From Solanum dulcamara (Eukaryota > Streptophyta > Magnoliopsida > Solanales > Solanaceae), in contig NC_077237.1 in NCBI RefSeq assembly GCF_947179165.1, forward strand, positions 14,965,523 to 15,029,522: DNA of 64,000 bases, written 5' to 3'. The notes below the pieces were generated by a model. It worked only from the letters and a program-made list of their open reading frames with translations, was not told the origin of the DNA and ran no database searches. The translations under genes were made by a program, and so were the position numbers. Positions 62,504 to 64,000 of the stretch are shown one piece after another. Each line of letters starts with the position of its first letter. The stretch's first letter is position 1.

Positions 62504-64000
62504 TGTCACGACCCAAAAACTGAGGTCATGATGACACACATCTCAAAACCCAATCTAATGTGTAACCCTAAAAATAAAACTCATACAAGACTCCCAAAGG
62601 GGAAAGTGATGCCACAATTTAAATAAAAAGAAAAAAATGAAGAAATTATCCCAAAACCTGGTGTCATAAGTATAAAAAGCATTTAATACAAGGTTCGAAT
62701 CTGAAGATACAACATAAGTCTCTTAATGATACAAAAGACTGAAAAATAAAGATAGACTAGTGACGATACGAATTCTGGGACCTCACCACTAATCTAAGAA
62801 TACACAATCCGCTAGAATATCAACTGCCATGTGGGGTATCCCGACTAGTATCTGCATCAAAAAGGGACACAGAAGTAGGGGTGAGTACAATTCACATGTA
62901 CTCAGTAGGTTTTAGCTGACTGAGTATAAGGAATTAATCAAACTTATGAAATAAACTATGGAACGCATCCACCTGCATACAGAAAAGTCCCACTTCGGCA
63001 TTGGTGCTGCCAGTTTATATATATATTGGCGCGAGTAAAGTAAACCCATAATAACAGCTTATAATCACAATTAATCAGATAATTCAAGCAGCACAGATAT
63101 CAATGCAATACAATGCAATATGATGATGCAATGATGTGGTGGTACGGTAGAATCAAGACTATCGCACAGCCTGTCATATACACCTGCCGAGCTGTGCTAC
63201 CAAGCAGGACCCATGGGGGTCTTGCAGACCATATACCTCAATCACAATATCTCATTATCTTTACCACCTCCTCGTGGTCAAGGGATCATAATGCATCCAC
63301 TACCCTGCCGGAAAACTGTCTCGGTCAGGGACTCAAGATACAAAGGTTTAAAGGTGTTTCATTTTCTTTCTCAAAAAGAATTTCCATATTTCTCAACTTC
63401 CCATGTTTCATGATATGATGAATGAGGATGAATGCATCAAAACACATATGCATGGAAGTAATAATCAACTCACATGTGGTATAAGGTTCAAAGTTCTCAA
63501 AAATTAACCTACACATGATATTCACCCTCAATAAATATTAACGGGAAGAACTCACTTTTATTTAAATATTCACCCCTTTCTCAACAATATTTCAATACTC
63601 AAGTATGCTCAAAACCCCCAACTCAATCTCTCAGGCGGCATCACAAGTCAAATAATATACTCAAGCCTCTCTCTTAGGCAAATAATAATTCACATGCTCT
63701 CAAAGCAAATAAGATAACAAATAAGGCCCCCACACGGGCTATGTAATACAAATAAACCCCGTCACGGCAACACATTAATAAATAAGCCTCCACACGGACA
63801 TCACAATATATATAACATTCTCAACTCATACTACAACCCCATCCCAAAGTCTAAAACATATGAATGACTAATTACCCCATCTCAATCTCAAAGAAAGATA
63901 GCCAAACCTACCTCAATTGTCGAAACCGCACTCGAATACCTCCACCAGACAAGCAACTCTCGAATTCAGCGCTCGGAATGACAACCCACTATCAACAATG
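62504..64000 (-). repeat. 5' LTR of element A, cut by the window end
   Basis: It is nearly identical to 55241-56880 apart from scattered substitutions and two missing copies of the 67-bp repeat. About 500 further bases should follow outside the window. Confidence 0.92.

Larger units (their letters stand above)
55241..64000 (-). mobile_element. Element A: near-complete Tekay/Del-like chromovirus
   Basis: Its LTRs are at 55241-57380 (3') and 62504 to past the window end (5'), both with the tgtcacgacccaaaaactga edge. A perfect 12-base primer site and full gag-pol coding layout lie on the minus strand. By eye the LTRs differ at roughly 11 sites in their first 300 bases, so this is the youngest complete insertion here and the only one not itself interrupted. 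It lies in the 5' LTR of element B. A pentamer aagtg (55236-55240) is the expected target duplication, but the other side is outside the window. Confidence 0.9.

Noticed and set aside
55241..64000. Treating element A as an active autonomous retrotransposon
   Set aside because: At least ten in-frame stops, a likely frameshift and lost zinc ligands make the encoded polyprotein non-functional, despite good LTRs and primer site.

Overview
This window is plant nuclear DNA, very probably from a Solanaceae species. That is an inference from AT-rich intergenic sequence, Stowaway-like MITEs, a LINE/RTE 3' tail of a kind common in Solanaceae, and several families of Ty3/gypsy chromoviruses with about 2-kb LTRs and an initiator-methionine tRNA primer site. 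No organelle, bacterial or viral genome is present. I cannot separate tomato, potato and pepper from sequence alone.

Positions 1-14,900 are ordinary gene-bearing euchromatin. The only intact gene I recognise is an intronless AP2/ERF transcription factor of the DREB A-6 (RAP2-4/WIND1) type at 9445-10608 (+). It has a leader of about 500 bases without any ATG, a GA microsatellite just upstream, and a short AT-rich 3' region. Around it lie small transposon remnants: two related Stowaway-like MITEs (2321-2853 and 4160-4498), further MITEs (5758-6160, about 6166-6460, 13731-14003), a LINE/RTE 3' fragment (about 6600-7180) and a 20-bp tandem array (about 303-382).

Positions 14,900-64,000 are essentially a pile of LTR retrotransposons. 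Two opposed LTRs (about 14912-18071) come first. From about 20659 a probable LTR ('J') appears to contain everything to its right: a solo LTR (20884-23479), element D (24331-40117, minus strand), and element B (40699 to beyond 55240, minus). D is itself broken by an LTR of family E, a partial element G and an opposed fragment H. B is broken by element C (46788-51390, plus), solo LTR F (51790-53869), and element A (55241 to past the window end, minus), which sits inside B's 5' LTR. A is the best preserved. It has TG...CA LTRs, a perfect 12-base primer site, gag, protease, RT, RNase H, integrase and a C-terminal chromodomain, but at least ten nonsense codons and a likely frameshift inactivate it. 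Most of the nonsense codons look like cytosine-deamination transitions.

The least ordinary feature is inside the LTRs. Each family carries, at a comparable place, an array of short self-complementary 'words' particular to that family (for example cgcgatcgcgatg, ctatggcggga, tacggaccgta, tccgcgttcgcgga). Downstream of it comes a splice-donor-like (A/G)GGTAAGT, and further on a second array of tandem repeats of about 20-67 bp. The words differ between families while the layout stays the same. I did not find a cellular multi-gene system here.
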